Shown one piece after another: positions 41,719 through 52,325 of a DNA stretch of 64,000 nt. A model generated the notes under the pieces. That model did no database searches and was not told the origin of the DNA. It worked only from the letters and a program-made list of their open reading frames with translations. The stretch comes from Adiantum capillus-veneris (lineage: Eukaryota; Streptophyta; Polypodiopsida; Polypodiales; Pteridaceae), in NCBI GenBank assembly GCA_014529385.2, contig CM043958.1:154563293-154627292 (forward strand), in the 5' to 3' direction. The position numbers and the translations under genes were made by a program. Every line of letters begins with the position of its first letter. Position 1 is the stretch's first letter.

Positions 41719-43356
41719 AAGAATGAAAGTTGGGTTGCAAACTTAAAGCTTACCTGGACTCCTTTTTCCTGTGTGGCTTTGTGATGATCTCCTTCTGGGA
41801 TCTACACAAGGATGGTTAGTCTGTTCACAAGGGTTTTCTCTGAATTACCAAAAAATCTTTCAAGTATATACAACAACCGCTTAGTCAGTCTTCTGGTGGT
41901 CCAATTTCAAATATGAAATGATGGCTGGGATCTATATAGAGTGTATGTCTTAGCAGTATAGTCAAAAATTGCAAAAAGTGTCTGAATCACTACTTTCTTA
42001 GTCTATCGCGATAGACTGACAATTTTCTCAGCACAACTCAATTCAAAATTGTGAATTTACCCTTGAGTTCCAGTTACCCTCTATAGCCTATCCCTCAAGT
42101 TTTATAAAGTTTGGACACTTAGGTTGGGTTTTGGTCCCATTTTAGTATTTTCAATAAAAGCTTGATTCTCTATCTGACCCTTAGATTGACCTTCAGTGAT
42201 CTAAATGCCTTGAATTTTGGTGTGTCTGCTATATAGGACCTGATAAAGCTCTCCCTAGGGAAAATTTGAAAGAAAAGTTCCCCAGCAGCAGTTTCCTTGG
42301 TCTATCGCGATAGACTTGGCACTTTCTCCAATTTTAGCATTTTTCTCAAGTTTTCTCCACAGTTGGTTCAGCCTCCCGTTGTGTAGTGCATTGACCAATT
42401 TTGGCACTGTTTGGACATTTGGTCAAAGACTTCTTGCCCTTGTCTCTGAATTTAGACTCCAAACACCAGTTTTGAAGTTTTGTGGTCGAGATGGTGTTCA
42501 AATTCACTCAATTTTTGTGAGTACCCTTGTATTGATGTGTTAAACCTGTGGTATAAAGGTTTTTTCATTGTTGCTAGTCAATCACCACCTTCATCAGTCT
42601 ATTGCGATAGACAAGGCAGAGAGCAATGGGGATTTAATTTTTTGTCTGTTTTTGCATAGTCTTGTTCCGTGTGCCCATATAATTCTATCTCCCAAGTTTT
42701 ATGAAGTTTGGATTTATCTTGACCTTAAACTCAAGCACTTCACAAATTTCACTTTTCTCTGACAATTCACAACTCCATTGCTCTTGAAGTGATGCAAATT
42801 TGATGACACTTCATCTTAAACTTGTGAACATCAGTCGTACCTCATGACACAGTCAGTTTACCCTAGGCTAAGGGTTATATTTCTTCTTGGCCTCTTTAGG
42901 TTTACTTAATGTTTCCTTATGACAATCACCTGTTTCTTTTTTGTTGGTTTTGGTCGCAATTTTTATGTTTTCTTGAGTGTTGGATCATAAATTTCAATGT
43001 CGACTCTTTTCACCCCCTTCAAGGGTATATGGGGTGGGTTTTGCTTTCAAGGCAAGCAAACAACCTTATTGTTTCTTCTTTTTGTTTGTTTTTTGAGTTT
43101 TTATAGCGTTTTTCTACTCTATTTCTTCACAAGTATAACAAGCATTCAAAACCAAAAACCATAACTCCACATTATCCTACTTAACTAAATCTAACTAGTC
43201 GCAGACCCTCGGCAAGACACAGGCTTCCTGGCTATCCACTAGACCTCAGGATACTCTATCCTGGATCTTGTTCTAAAAGTTTAAGCTCTCTCTAGTGAAA
43301 ACTAAAGTAAGCTAACCATCACAGGAGTGACGTAGATCTCCCTACTTAAGGTTTTG
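41719..43356 (-). other. Long gypsy leader with periodic palindromes
   Basis: This non-coding leader contains GTCTATCGCGATAGAC palindromes at 42000-42017 (18 bp perfect), 42300-42315 (16 bp perfect) and 42597-42612 (one mismatched pair). A half-site lies at about 43714 inside the LTR. A CAAGTTTTAT(A/G)AAGTTTGGA block lies 96 bp after the first and 96 bp after the third, so the leader is built of degenerate units of about 300 bp. The block at 43195-43240 is shared with another gypsy leader (11175-11220). Confidence 0.8.
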
Positions 43357-43377
43357 TGTCCCTGGCAGCGGCGCCAA
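43357..43377 (-). other. Gypsy primer-binding site, minus strand
   Basis: The minus strand reads TTGGCGCCGCTGCCAGGGAC, tRNA-Asp-like and of the Tat/Athila type. The LTR end CCCTAAAACA adjoins. Confidence 0.88.
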
Positions 43378-44299
43378 TGTTTTAGGGCAAAACTACTCTC
43401 CTGTTCATACTCACGAGCACGACACAGACAACATACTTATCATCCGATGACACGACTAACCCGTAGGTGCACGTAGGCAATCTCGTTAGCTTGTCAGGCT
43501 GAGACCAATCTACACATACGTACTTTTATGATGCATCAATCATTAACCCTGGTAGAATGCAACCCACTCTATCCCTAAACGCTCACAACACCGTTTACAC
43601 TTCCAATGAACTCGGAATCGCATCAAACTTACTAGGCATCATCCTCTCACTAGGATATACTTACCTATAAGTCTAATCTCACCAGATTTGAACCCTAGTT
43701 ATCTCGAATACAGTCGCGATAGACTAATAGGTCATAATCCAAAAGTGGGAGAAACTTAAGTTTATGAGTATCTATGTGTAGCTAATCTCTTTCTCATTCC
43801 ATAAAGCACTTGATTATTGAAAACAGACACTGTTTGTGCTACTTACAAGCAAAACAAGCTCGAGGAAGGATCGATCGCGATCAGCTCGAAAAGGTGAATG
43901 CGTGGCGTGGACGCGTAGCTCTCAGAGAGACTACCGCGATGGTGTGGTCACGTCGTGAATCCGGTGAGGGAGAAGCGCGTAGCGAAGAGGATAAGACACT
44001 CTCTCTCTCTCTCTCTCTCTCTCAGACTCGTACGACACAGAATTAATATTCAAATGTTATTAAAAAATGGTTCTAAGGTGACTTTTATACTTTAGTCACC
44101 TTAGCTCAAAAATGTACATGGGGTTCTCTTACTCCTTATTACAAAGTGGGAACAAATCTGAGTCCTGACTAACTGATTAATCTTTACATAACCAAGACAA
44201 ATGGATCAAAATGATAAGACGTCTTTGACATAAAATGGGAATTTGATATGCTTTACAAGATGGGCTCATTACAACAGTTGGACCAATGGGGCTCCAACA
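43378..44299 (-). mobile_element. Minus-strand gypsy 5' LTR (922 bp)
   Basis: On the minus strand it runs TGTTGGAGCCCC ... CCCTAAAACA. A TATA box AGTATAAAAGTCACC lies at about 44090, and a GA tract (43999-44024) follows about 80 nt downstream. The PBS lies at its inner end. It abuts the resumed host gypsy integrase at 44300. No matching 3' LTR is present at the other end of the minus-strand sequence. Confidence 0.8.
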
Positions 44300-45010
44300 A
44301 CTATTAAGGTCCATTAAATGGCAAACCTCTTTATATCACAAATCTTCAAGTACCGTGGCTTACCAATGTCTATAGTGTCGGATAGAGATCCTAGAATGAC
44401 CAGTAATTTTTGGAAGGGTCTCTTTGAGAATTTAGGTACAAGGCTAAACTTCTCTTTAGCCTATCATTCCCAAACGGATGGCCAAAGTGAAATAGCTAAC
44501 CTAACAATTCTTGATCTACTAAAATCTTCGATCATAGAAGTAGATCAAAAGCCCCAATGGGAAAAGTACTTACCTTTAATGGAGTATGCTTACAATAACA
44601 CTATACATACTTCCACGGAAAAAGAACCTTTTGAGGTAACACAGGGAAGATAAAAAAGGCCCCTCCTACTCAAGGTACATGGGAAGATCAAAAGTAGATC
44701 AAAAGTCCCAATGGGAGAAGTACTTACCTTTAGTGGAGTATGCTTACAATAACATTGTACATACTTCCACAGGAAAATCACCTTTTGAGGTAATAGAGGG
44801 AAGACCAAAAAGTCCCCTGCTACTCAAGGTACATGGGAAGATCTTTGTTGCAGATGAATATAGCCAAGACCTGCAAGAATCTTTCCAAAAGATTAAGGAT
44901 GCTATTTCCACCTCTCATCAAGGGGCAAAAGGTTGTTGCTGATAAGCACAGAAGATCTCTAGCCTTTAAACAAAGTGATTGGGTCTTGCTTAAGTTTCCT
45001 AAGGCTTGAT
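44300..45010 (+). pseudogene. Host gypsy integrase core, second part
   Basis: ACTATTAAGG opens the frame with T-I-K-V-H, then MANLFISQIFKYRGLPMSIV and SDRDPRMTSNFWKGLF (second catalytic Asp). YHSQTDGQSE contains the catalytic Glu. AYNNTIHTSTEKEPFEV closes the core. A 154-bp tandem duplication (44541-44848) repeats KPQWEKYLPLMEYAYNN and causes a frameshift, since 154 is not a multiple of three. The remainder, DKHRRSLAFKQSDWVLLKFP (about 44940-45000), is the C-terminal domain with a stop soon after. Confidence 0.87.
44541..44848 (+). repeat. 154-bp tandem duplication in integrase
   Basis: Units start at 44541 and 44695, each opening TAGATCAAAAG(C/T)CCCAATGG and ending GGTACATGGGAAGATC. The copies differ at roughly 15 positions, so it is not recent. 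Confidence 0.85.
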
Positions 45011-45157
45011 TAAGGCACACAACGGGCAAGAATCCTACAGGACACCAAAAGTACTATGCTAAGTTAGCAAAAAGGTACTATGGTCCCTTTCAGATTCTTA
45101 GGCCAATCAATGAGATGACCTGCAACCAACCATTTTCTCATACACAATGCTTTCCAC

Positions 45158-45373
45158 GTGAGCCTACTAAAGCCTTACAAAGGAGAGACACCTCAAGAAG
45201 AAACCATTGAAGACCCACTAGAGATCGAGAACCAAGAAGAGGTGCTGCAGCCCAAGTCCATTCTCCGACATGAAGACAAGGTATTCAGAGGCGGTAAGAC
45301 TATCCGACGAGATCTTATCAAGTTTAAAAATTATCCTTTTGAAGATGCTAGATGGATGCAAGGCGTACAATGA
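45158..45373 (+). pseudogene. Host gypsy chromodomain
   Basis: MSLLKPYKGETPQEETIEDP leads to LQPKSILRHEDKVFRGGKTI, then RRDLIKFKNYPFEDARWMQG. This is the chromodomain found at the C-terminus of chromoviral integrases (ILxHxxKxxR...YLVKWKxxPxxxAxW), which targets integration to marked chromatin. The aromatic cage positions are partly substituted (V-F for usual aromatic, W366-type Trp kept). A stop at 45373 ends the frame, with NLVNAYNDSLE readable after it. A chromodomain marks the element as a chromovirus. Confidence 0.8.
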
Positions 45374-45763
45374 AAGGATAACCTAAACCTTGTCAATGCT
45401 TACAATGATTCCTTAGAGTAAGAAAATGTAAATATGTTTAAATGAACAAAGTTTTTTTCTTATAAGACTCTTTTTCTTTATTGTGCACAAATGTTAATAA
45501 GTATGCAAGCTTAGGATGATGTTTGTGGAGATGATGTCTCTCGAACACCAAGTAGAGTTTGTCACTCTACTATGAAAGATTGATACGGACTAATGTGCAG
45601 ACATGCTTGTGGCAGCTAAGGCTCTCAAGCGCCAATTAATGGACTACTCATCCATTCTCGAATGGTGTCATACGGTAAAATAGGGATCCTCTACCCACTG
45701 GCAAACGGACTAATGATTAGGTTTTATCTTCTCTACTTCATAGTCGAGGACGACTATGATTTG

Positions 45764-45776
45764 AGGAGAGAGGTAA
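45764..45776 (+). other. Host gypsy polypurine tract
   Basis: GAGGAGAGAGGTAA precedes TGTCATAATAAC, the proposed LTR start at 45777. The tract lies about 390 bp after the chromodomain. Confidence 0.65.
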
Positions 45777-46560
45777 TGTCATAATAACTAATATCTAACT
45801 CTCCCAAATGATTTTCTCATGTTAAACTGGTTTAATATGGAGAGGTACCAGGGGAGTAAAAGCTAGAATATTGATAAGACTGTCAGATTGGTCTCGGTAG
45901 GGATCCAAAGGAGGAAAAATAGGGATCCAAAGGGGGACAGTCTGCAAAAGAATAATGTGCATCAATGGAGCTTAAAAGACCTAAGGCTTAGCTTCATTAA
46001 GACTTCCATAGGCTAAGGTTCCAAAATTTTAATTAAAAAGTCCAAATGGTCAAAGCTGGGAAAAATTGGATGGTGGTGGGAAGACTCAAAAGTCTTCCCA
46101 CATCCCTATCAAGGAGGGAGCGAGCCCTAAGAGTAGGGGAGGACAAAGAAACACACCCACACACTCCAAAGCTTCCCCCAAAGGGAATACTAGACTCATG
46201 GAAGACTCCTAGCCTAATTGCCCCCCAATCTTTTCTCAAATCCTATTGGATGGCCATATAGGTGGACCAATGAGAATTAGGTTAGAGTAAAATTAGTTTA
46301 ATTAATTTTAAAATTCTTGATAAAATAACCAATAGAAATTAATCTCCCTAGAAGACTATTAAACAGTCTACCAAGGTGTCCAATGAGCATCAAGCAGCCC
46401 AATGGCTTGCCTGATTCCTATTGGCCAAAAGACTAAAAGGTCCAATGAGAGTTTAATAAATTATTTTAATTACCTAGAGCTCTCACAAAAGGGAAAAGGG
46501 GGACACATGTCACAAGGCTATCAATTATGCTTCTAATTTGTGATTGGCTAAGCTTTGCAA
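45777..46560 (+). mobile_element. Host gypsy 3' LTR, left part
   Basis: It starts TGTCATAATAACTAATATC and runs to the CACTA insertion at 46561. The sequence is AT-rich with no gene. The LTR resumes at 54228 after the CACTA target duplication. No 5' counterpart was found for comparison. Confidence 0.55.
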
Positions 46561-46700
46561 CACTACAAGAGGCTCTTCATATTAGCGACGCTCACATAGT
46601 GACGCTCCAAAAAAAAATTCCCGGCGTCACTCTGAGCGTCCCAAATTTCTTTGTAAATTTGCGACGCTTATAGCGACGCCGGCTGGGGTAAAAAAATAAC
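46561..46700. promoter_or_regulatory. CACTA left terminal inverted repeat and subterminal motifs
   Basis: The 12-bp terminal repeat is followed by GCGACGCTC, GTGACGCTC, GGCGTCACTC, GAGCGTC, GCGACGCTTATAGCGACGCC. Such arrays bind the TnpA-class protein in characterised CACTA elements. That role here is by analogy. Confidence 0.8.
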
Positions 46701-46783
46701 CGAGCGCGCCCAAAAACTCAGATCTCAGATCTGAGTTTTTCGGTGCCCTCAAGCAAGGAGCAGGTAACGCTCTCCCTCATTCT

Positions 46784-46812
46784 CTCTCTCTCTCTCTCTC
46801 TCTTTTTCTTCT

Positions 46813-46870
<58 letters not shown>

Positions 46871-47245
46871 AGAGGAAGGAGAGCCAGGTATGCTCCTTCC
46901 CTCTCCTCATTCTCATGTTCCCTTCCCCTCTTTCTCTCTCCCTCTCTCTCTCTCTCACACACACACATACACACACACACATAGTGTTTTTGAGAGAGAG
47001 AGAGAGAGTACAAACAAAAACAAAAACGCACACACACATACATAAACAAAGAATGCACACACACATTGAGAGAGAAAAAGAGAGAGAGAGCATGCATAAA
47101 CAAAAAACGCACGCATTGAGAGAGGAAAAGAGAGAGAGAACATGCATAAACAAAAAACGCACACATTGAGAGAGGAAAAGAGAGAGAAAACATGCATACG
47201 ATCCAAAAAAACGCACACACATTGAGAGAGAAAGAGAGAGAAACT
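46784..47245. repeat. CT/AC/GA microsatellites and a 50-bp minisatellite in the CACTA 5' region
   Basis: A CT run (about 46784-46803), an AC run (46815-46866), mixed CT/AC/GA runs (46930-47010), then four units built on CATTGAGAGAG at 47064, 47114, 47164 and 47220. The spacing is 50, 50 and 56 bp, and each unit carries a CATGCATA(A/C) box. Open frames across it are artefacts. Confidence 0.88.
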
Positions 47246-47500
47246 AATTTAACGTCGTAGGAAACTAATTAAAATTAAAAGACCTAAAGATCTAGCCGAC
47301 GAGGAGTTGAACTCAAGACCTATTATTCAAGAGGGAAATGGCATAATCAATCTATCATACTTGGCATGGGTAATAGAAAGGTTATACCATTTATCTCTTT
47401 TTATTGGCACACACATCCACACACGCGCACACACACAAGAAGAAGAGAGTTATAACGTCGTAGGAAACTATCTTAAAAGACGTTAAAGATTAGGTTATAT

Positions 47501-47880
47501 GTAGACTTACATTAAATTAGATTTAGGTTTATTTTTAACTAGATTTACGTTTATTTAAGCTAGATTTAGATTTACGTTATATTAGATTAGATTTAGGTCT
47601 CCATAGACTGCGATGCTTGCATGAAGCGGGTGAAGAAAGCCCTCAATGGAATATAGGGTATTGCTGCCTTCACTCATGGTGGGCTCCGTCGATCCAAAAG
47701 TACTGGTGAAATGTCTTCAGAAGATAGGAAAGAAGGTGGATCTTCAGGGCGACAAGAGTCACTACATCCCCGACACAATGACCATCTAGACAACCTCTAG
47801 TCATTAGACTTACGTTAAATTAGATTTAGCTTTATTTTTAGTTAGATTTATGTTTATTTAGATTTACGCTTATTTACGTT
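47501..47880. repeat. Direct repeat of about 75 bp flanking the HMA fragment
   Basis: A block at about 47501-47578 (GACTTACATTAAATTAGATT ... AGATTTACGTTTATTTA) recurs at about 47807-47880 with few changes. The captured gene fragment (47605-47790) lies between the copies. Confidence 0.7.
47605..47790 (+). pseudogene. Captured heavy-metal-associated (HMA/HIPP-like) domain fragment
   Basis: One frame reads IDCDACMKRVKKALNGI, a stop, then GIAAF. A second frame from 47673 reads MVGSVDPKVLVKCLQKIGKK, then VDLQGDKSHYIPDTMTI before a stop. Together they match the HMA fold of plant metallochaperones: beta1, the CxxC metal-binding loop (C-D-A-C) with helix 1, then the V-x-G-x-V-D-P strand-turn and helix 2. 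About 10 residues between the halves (beta2 and part of beta3) are missing. Plant HMA proteins bind Cu, Zn or Cd in the cytosol. Here it is a broken host-gene fragment inside a transposon, on the same strand as the transposase genes. Confidence 0.78.
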
Positions 47881-48173
47881 AGATCGAGTCCACGCAAGAA
47901 TTACTTACGGTTTAGGGTTTAGAGTTAGACGAACAGTGAAAAGATCTACTGTGAAAAGATGTTAAGATGAAGTGAAGTGCTACAGCTAGAGAAGAGGCAA
48001 AGGGGTTTTGTCCACTACATGCAGTATCATGTAGACGTGGGTGTGTAGATTTCTTGTACCCACAAATATAGGTATTGACCAATAAAGACGAGATTATAAC
48101 CCGGTGGTTCTGATCTCCGTGCACCTCTAGACCGAGGTGTGCGGGGATTGGACATGACTAGAGAATGTGAGGT

Positions 48174-48177
<4 letters not shown>

Positions 48178-48260
<83 letters not shown>
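48178..48260. repeat. (GA)n microsatellite upstream of tnp2-like gene
   Basis: About 80 bp of GA with one interruption (GATAGA), ending 65 bp before the first Met of the transposase gene. It could lie in the promoter or 5' UTR. Confidence 0.95.
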
Positions 48261-48325
48261 TAAGACGAAGAATGCCAATAGAATATTAAATTTGTTGTCC
48301 AGGTTATAAGTTTTTTATCCTCATT

Positions 48326-50672
48326 ATGAGTAGCGACGAGGATGTGGGACCGTCCAACCGAAACACCTATCTCTCAACAAGGGTCTTATGTCTTTGTAAT
48401 CAATGCAAGCATGCTGTGCGACGGACAAGACGTGTTTCTTTGCAGCACGTTCGCGAATTTGGCGAGGTCGATCCATCTATTATAGATCGAGTTGTTGCCA
48501 ATTATAACTCGTCGGACTCTGACGCTGGCCAACAAGCAGCAATCTTGCAACCCAATAGACGTGTTCGCAGGCGCTTTGGTCAAGCAGCATATGTGAGGCC
48601 ACAAGATGTAGCCTCTGACAGCTCGGGGGATGATCATGCAGAGCACATTCCCAACGAGGCAATGTTTGAGCCCGAGATTGATGAAATGATCGAGACGATC
48701 ATGGATTCAGAAAGGCTTATCTATGATGATATGAAAAGTGAAGCCGATACGCCATTGTATAATGGAGCACGTATGTCTAGATTGAAAGCACTCCTGGTTC
48801 TTCTCAACATGCAGGCAAAGTTTGGATGGAGTGACACTAGCGTCACAGCGCTTTTCAGGTGATCTATTACAATTAGTTTACTTTAATAGAACTCTAAATG
48901 TATAATGATCTGATAGATTTTTACACGACTGTATCATATTTTTATGTTGTGTAGATTGCTGAAAGAGCACATACTACCAGCTGACAATGTGATGCCAGAT
49001 TCCCGAGATGAAGCAAGAAAGATTTTGCGAAACTTGGGGATGGATTACAATTCTATCCATGCTTGTCCTAATGACTGCATTCTTTTCAGAGGGGAATACA
49101 TAGACATGGAGAAGTGTCCGAAATGTGATTCCGAAAGATATCGAGTAGATCTCTACGGGACAAAAATTCCACAAAAGGTTTTGCGACATTTCCCTCTGCT
49201 TCCTCGCATCAAGCATTTCTTCGAATGTAAGTCCATGGCCGTCCTAGCATCATGGCATGAGGAGAATAAATCTTCGGATGGTGTGCTACGAATTCCTGCA
49301 GATTGCGTAGCGTGGAAACATATAGATGGAACATGGTCGGATTTTGCCAGGGAAGCTCGAAATTTGCGCTTAGGCCTGGCTATGGATGGCGTAAATCCAT
49401 TTGGTCAAAGATCAACATCTTACAGTGTATGGCCCGTTGTCATCGTCAACTACAACATTCCCCCGAGGTTGACTACGAAGAAGGGGCACCTATGGCTAAG
49501 CTTGATTGTGCCAGGGCGATATAAAGTGGGGAATATGGATGTGTATCTTCGTCCACTATTGGAAGAGCTACAACAATTGTGGATTGGCATAGAGGTGGTG
49601 GATATGAGCCGACACACAGGACGACGGAATGCTTTGATCAGAGGCATTCTAATGTGGACCATGCATGACTATCCCGGGCTAACAGAATGCTCAGGTGATC
49701 TATTGACACTCCTCACTCAGACACTGTAAATCTTGTTTTTTCCCATAGTTGATCTATTATCATGTGTATACATGCAGGGCTTCAAACAAGCGGATACAGA
49801 GCATGTGTCACATGTGGACCTAGACTGAATGCACGTAGGGCACCCTCACTGAAGAAGCAAATCTACGAAGGTCATCAAGCGTATCTTCCGGAGAATCATG
49901 TGTTACGCGACGGCTTTTTGGGAAGAGAGCCACCAAGGATGTCTGCACAAGCATGGTTAGAGCAGAAGGAGATGTGCGATGACGGATTGCCTCCAGGGAT
50001 GAAGAGACTATCTCTATGGTACGAGTTACCATACTGGCCCCGACTCATGATCAATCACTTGCTCGATCCAATGCACATATTCAAGAATGTGGGTAATCTA
50101 CTATGGGACCATTTGATCGGCAAGAAAGATACTTTGGGAGCCAGAGTTGACCTTAGAAATGTGGATCGTATGGAGCAATATTGGCCGCAAACAACGTCTG
50201 ATGGATCGATAAAACTCCCTAAAGCACCATGGATTTTCACAGGAGCCCAAGAACGCAAAGTAAAAGAGACCATTCGATCTTTGCGGACCCCCACTGGCGT
50301 AATGCACTCGCTCCGAACGTGTTTTACTAAAGAAGGAAAGCTTACCGGTTTGAAGTCACACGATTGGCATAAAATGTGTCAGGTACGTTCATAGTGGACT
50401 TTAATATCATTGCATAAAATGTGGACTTTAATATCATTGCTGCACATACTTTACAGTTTATTTTACCGGTTCCCATTGAGGGATGTTTGTATCTTGACAT
50501 CCGTAACACAATCTACAAACTTGCAAAGCTGGTGCAATGGATCTCACAAAAGGAGATCAACGTAGACTCCATACCATTCGCCAAACTAAATGCTGCGGAG
50601 CTTGTGTGCATGTTTGAGAAACGTTTTCCTACTACAATGCTAACCATTCAGGTGCATCAGAAGTTCACATAG
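48326..50672 (+). CDS. tnp2-like CACTA transposase, N-terminal and Transposase_21 part (exons 1-4a)
   Basis: Proposed exons are 48326-48858, 48955-49694, 49778-50382 and 50457 onward. Introns of 96, 83 and 74 bp all have GT..AG ends and keep the frame (phases 2, 1, 0). Exon 1 ends MSRLKALLVLLNMQAKFGWS with SDTSVTALFR. Exon 2 has LPADNVMPDSRDEARKILRN, the CPNDCILFRGEY and CPKC pairs, and LRLGLAMDGVNPFG. Exon 3 has MWTMHDYPGL/GLQTSGYRACVTCG, RRFLPENH-like YLPENHVLRD and the LLDPMHIFKNV block. These are the Tnp2/Transposase_21 signatures of the DDE-type CACTA transposase. Start ATG follows a GA tract. The frame breaks at about 50665 by a single-base indel; the gene continues at 50674. Confidence 0.88.
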
Positions 50673-50673
50673 T

Positions 50674-52053
50674 TGATGAGGTGGAAATAGCTGGCACAGT
50701 TCATTCCAGATGGATGTTCTTCTTAGAGCGTTTCATGAAAACGCTTAAGGGATATGTGCGTCAAAAGGCACGTCCGGAGGGTAGCATGGCAGAAGGTTGG
50801 TTGGTATTAGAGTCCCTAGTGTACATTGGAGAGTGGCTAGACGGATTTGATAAATCCCGGGACACGCTATGGCGAACCATAGATGATGAGCGCATATCTG
50901 GGATTATCATGTGCAATCTCGGTGTTGAGAAGAAGATGACGGAAGATCTAGAGGCTAAAATCAACCGATTTTGCATGCTTCACAATCCAGTGATGCAAAA
51001 GTGGATTTCACAATATGAGGATGCAAAGCAAGAGCGACAAAGGGCACGAATCGAGTGGAGACGGGGAAGACGACCACCGATGCACTATCCAGCGGTTCTG
51101 GAGAGCCTACCAACCTTCATGAGCTTAAGATGGTTGCACAACCAATTGAAAAGCGCACAACAATGCGGTGACGAAGTGAGTGAAGAAGAGTAGGAGTACT
51201 CTCGGGGTTGCGCGACCAAGGTAAGTTTGCAATGTACGACTAGCAAGTGACTTTATTTATAAACGTTTGAACAACCACTCATAATCTTTGTTCGTTGTAG
51301 TATAAGTCATACACAACAGCATGGTGTAAAGGTCGACATTTTAGGGTGGAACGAATCGACAAAAAGCGTTTTACTCAAGATTGTGGAATCATGGCAAAAT
51401 TTGAACAGTCTAGTCGACGACGTTCCTCTGATGCAGATCCTGTGGTGGCGAAACTCACTTACTTCGGCACGCTGCAAGAGATTTTGAGGATCGATTACAG
51501 AGGATTTTTTGTCGACTTGTTCGACGTGCAATGGTTCAAGATAATCATGGAGGGTCGCAACGCTACTGTGCGTAGAGGAGAGTCTGGTTTTCTTGAGGTG
51601 GATTCTACTAAGAAATGGACTGACCTAAGAGACACTTTCGTACTACCCGAGCATTGTGAACAAGTAAGTATGTAAATAGTTAACATCCCCCTTTTACAAG
51701 TTATGTGCTTGAAAGCTCTCATGTAAGTTATGTGGCTCTGGCAGGTAATATTTCATCCTACAAAGTCTACATCAAACTGGTGGTACGTCATAGAGGTAGC
51801 CCCTCGTAGTGCAAGGACGTATGAAGGCTACCATGTGCCAATCACAACGACATCAATGGAGGAGATCAGAGAAGATGCTCAATCAGAAGCCGCTGCGGTG
51901 GTGCCAGACGAGCATCAAGATGCTACTACTCTATATGGGGTGCATGCAGAGGAGCTACAAAATGAAACAGAGGATATGTGTTCAAACGGAGAGCTCTATA
52001 TAGATATAGGAAGTTATGCTGAGTTATGCGAGGATGAGAGAGAGATCTCTTAA
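50674..52053 (+). pseudogene. tnp2-like CACTA transposase, DUF4218 and DUF4216 part (exons 4b-6)
   Basis: The reading frame resumes as VHIVDEVEIAGTVHSRWMFF, then MKTLKGYVRQKARPEGSMAE, the DUF4218 hallmark. At 51191 TAG replaces the expected Trp after EVSEEE, a nonsense change. YSRGCATK then joins across an intron (51221-51300) to YKSYTTAWCKGRHFRVERID, and LTYFGTLQEILRIDYRGFFV with FDVQWFK is DUF4216. A further intron (51664-51744) precedes VIFHPTKSTSNWWYVIEVAP, ending at 52053. With the frameshift at about 50665, at least two lesions make the whole transposase unlikely to work, although the splice sites look intact. Confidence 0.85.
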
Positions 52054-52325
52054 AGCCACAAATATTGTATTTGAACAATTTTGCTCCGTGTTGTAAACGC
52101 TCTGGCTCTCTAAGTACCTTCCATGGTGTATAACGCTCTTTTCTACTCGCGCTCACATCTTTTGATTGAAAATTCTGAGTTTTCGACTTGCCTCTTCTAT
52201 CACTCGATTCATTGCGTCATTGTATTTATATGCGTCATTACGTCATTGTATTTAATGGTCTTTGCGTCATTGTCTACTCTATTCATTCAATATTAAGTTT
52301 AAATATTCGTGTGTTTAATGCAGGT

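Larger units (their letters stand above)
18430..46560 (+). mobile_element. Host Ty3/gypsy chromodomain retrotransposon, split by two nested insertions
   Basis: Gag, protease, RT, RNase H, integrase and chromodomain occur in gypsy order on the plus strand at 18474-21022, 27243-about 29052 and 44300-45373. A polypurine tract (45764-45776) and a 3' LTR start (45777) follow. The gaps are filled by a copia element (21023-27242) and minus-strand gypsy sequence (about 29053-44299). The 3' LTR is itself split by a CACTA transposon and resumes at 54228. A 5' LTR was not identified. All domains carry stops or shifts. Confidence 0.85.

Noticed and set aside
46743-47222. Long Cys-Val/Ser-Leu rich minus-strand frames resembling membrane proteins
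   Set aside because: They arise from CT, AC and GA runs and the 50-bp minisatellite in the CACTA 5' region.
47290-47390. tRNA-like words (GAGTTCAACTCC on the minus strand) inside the CACTA element
   Set aside because: Only a B-box-like word is convincing; no A-box at correct spacing and no cloverleaf.
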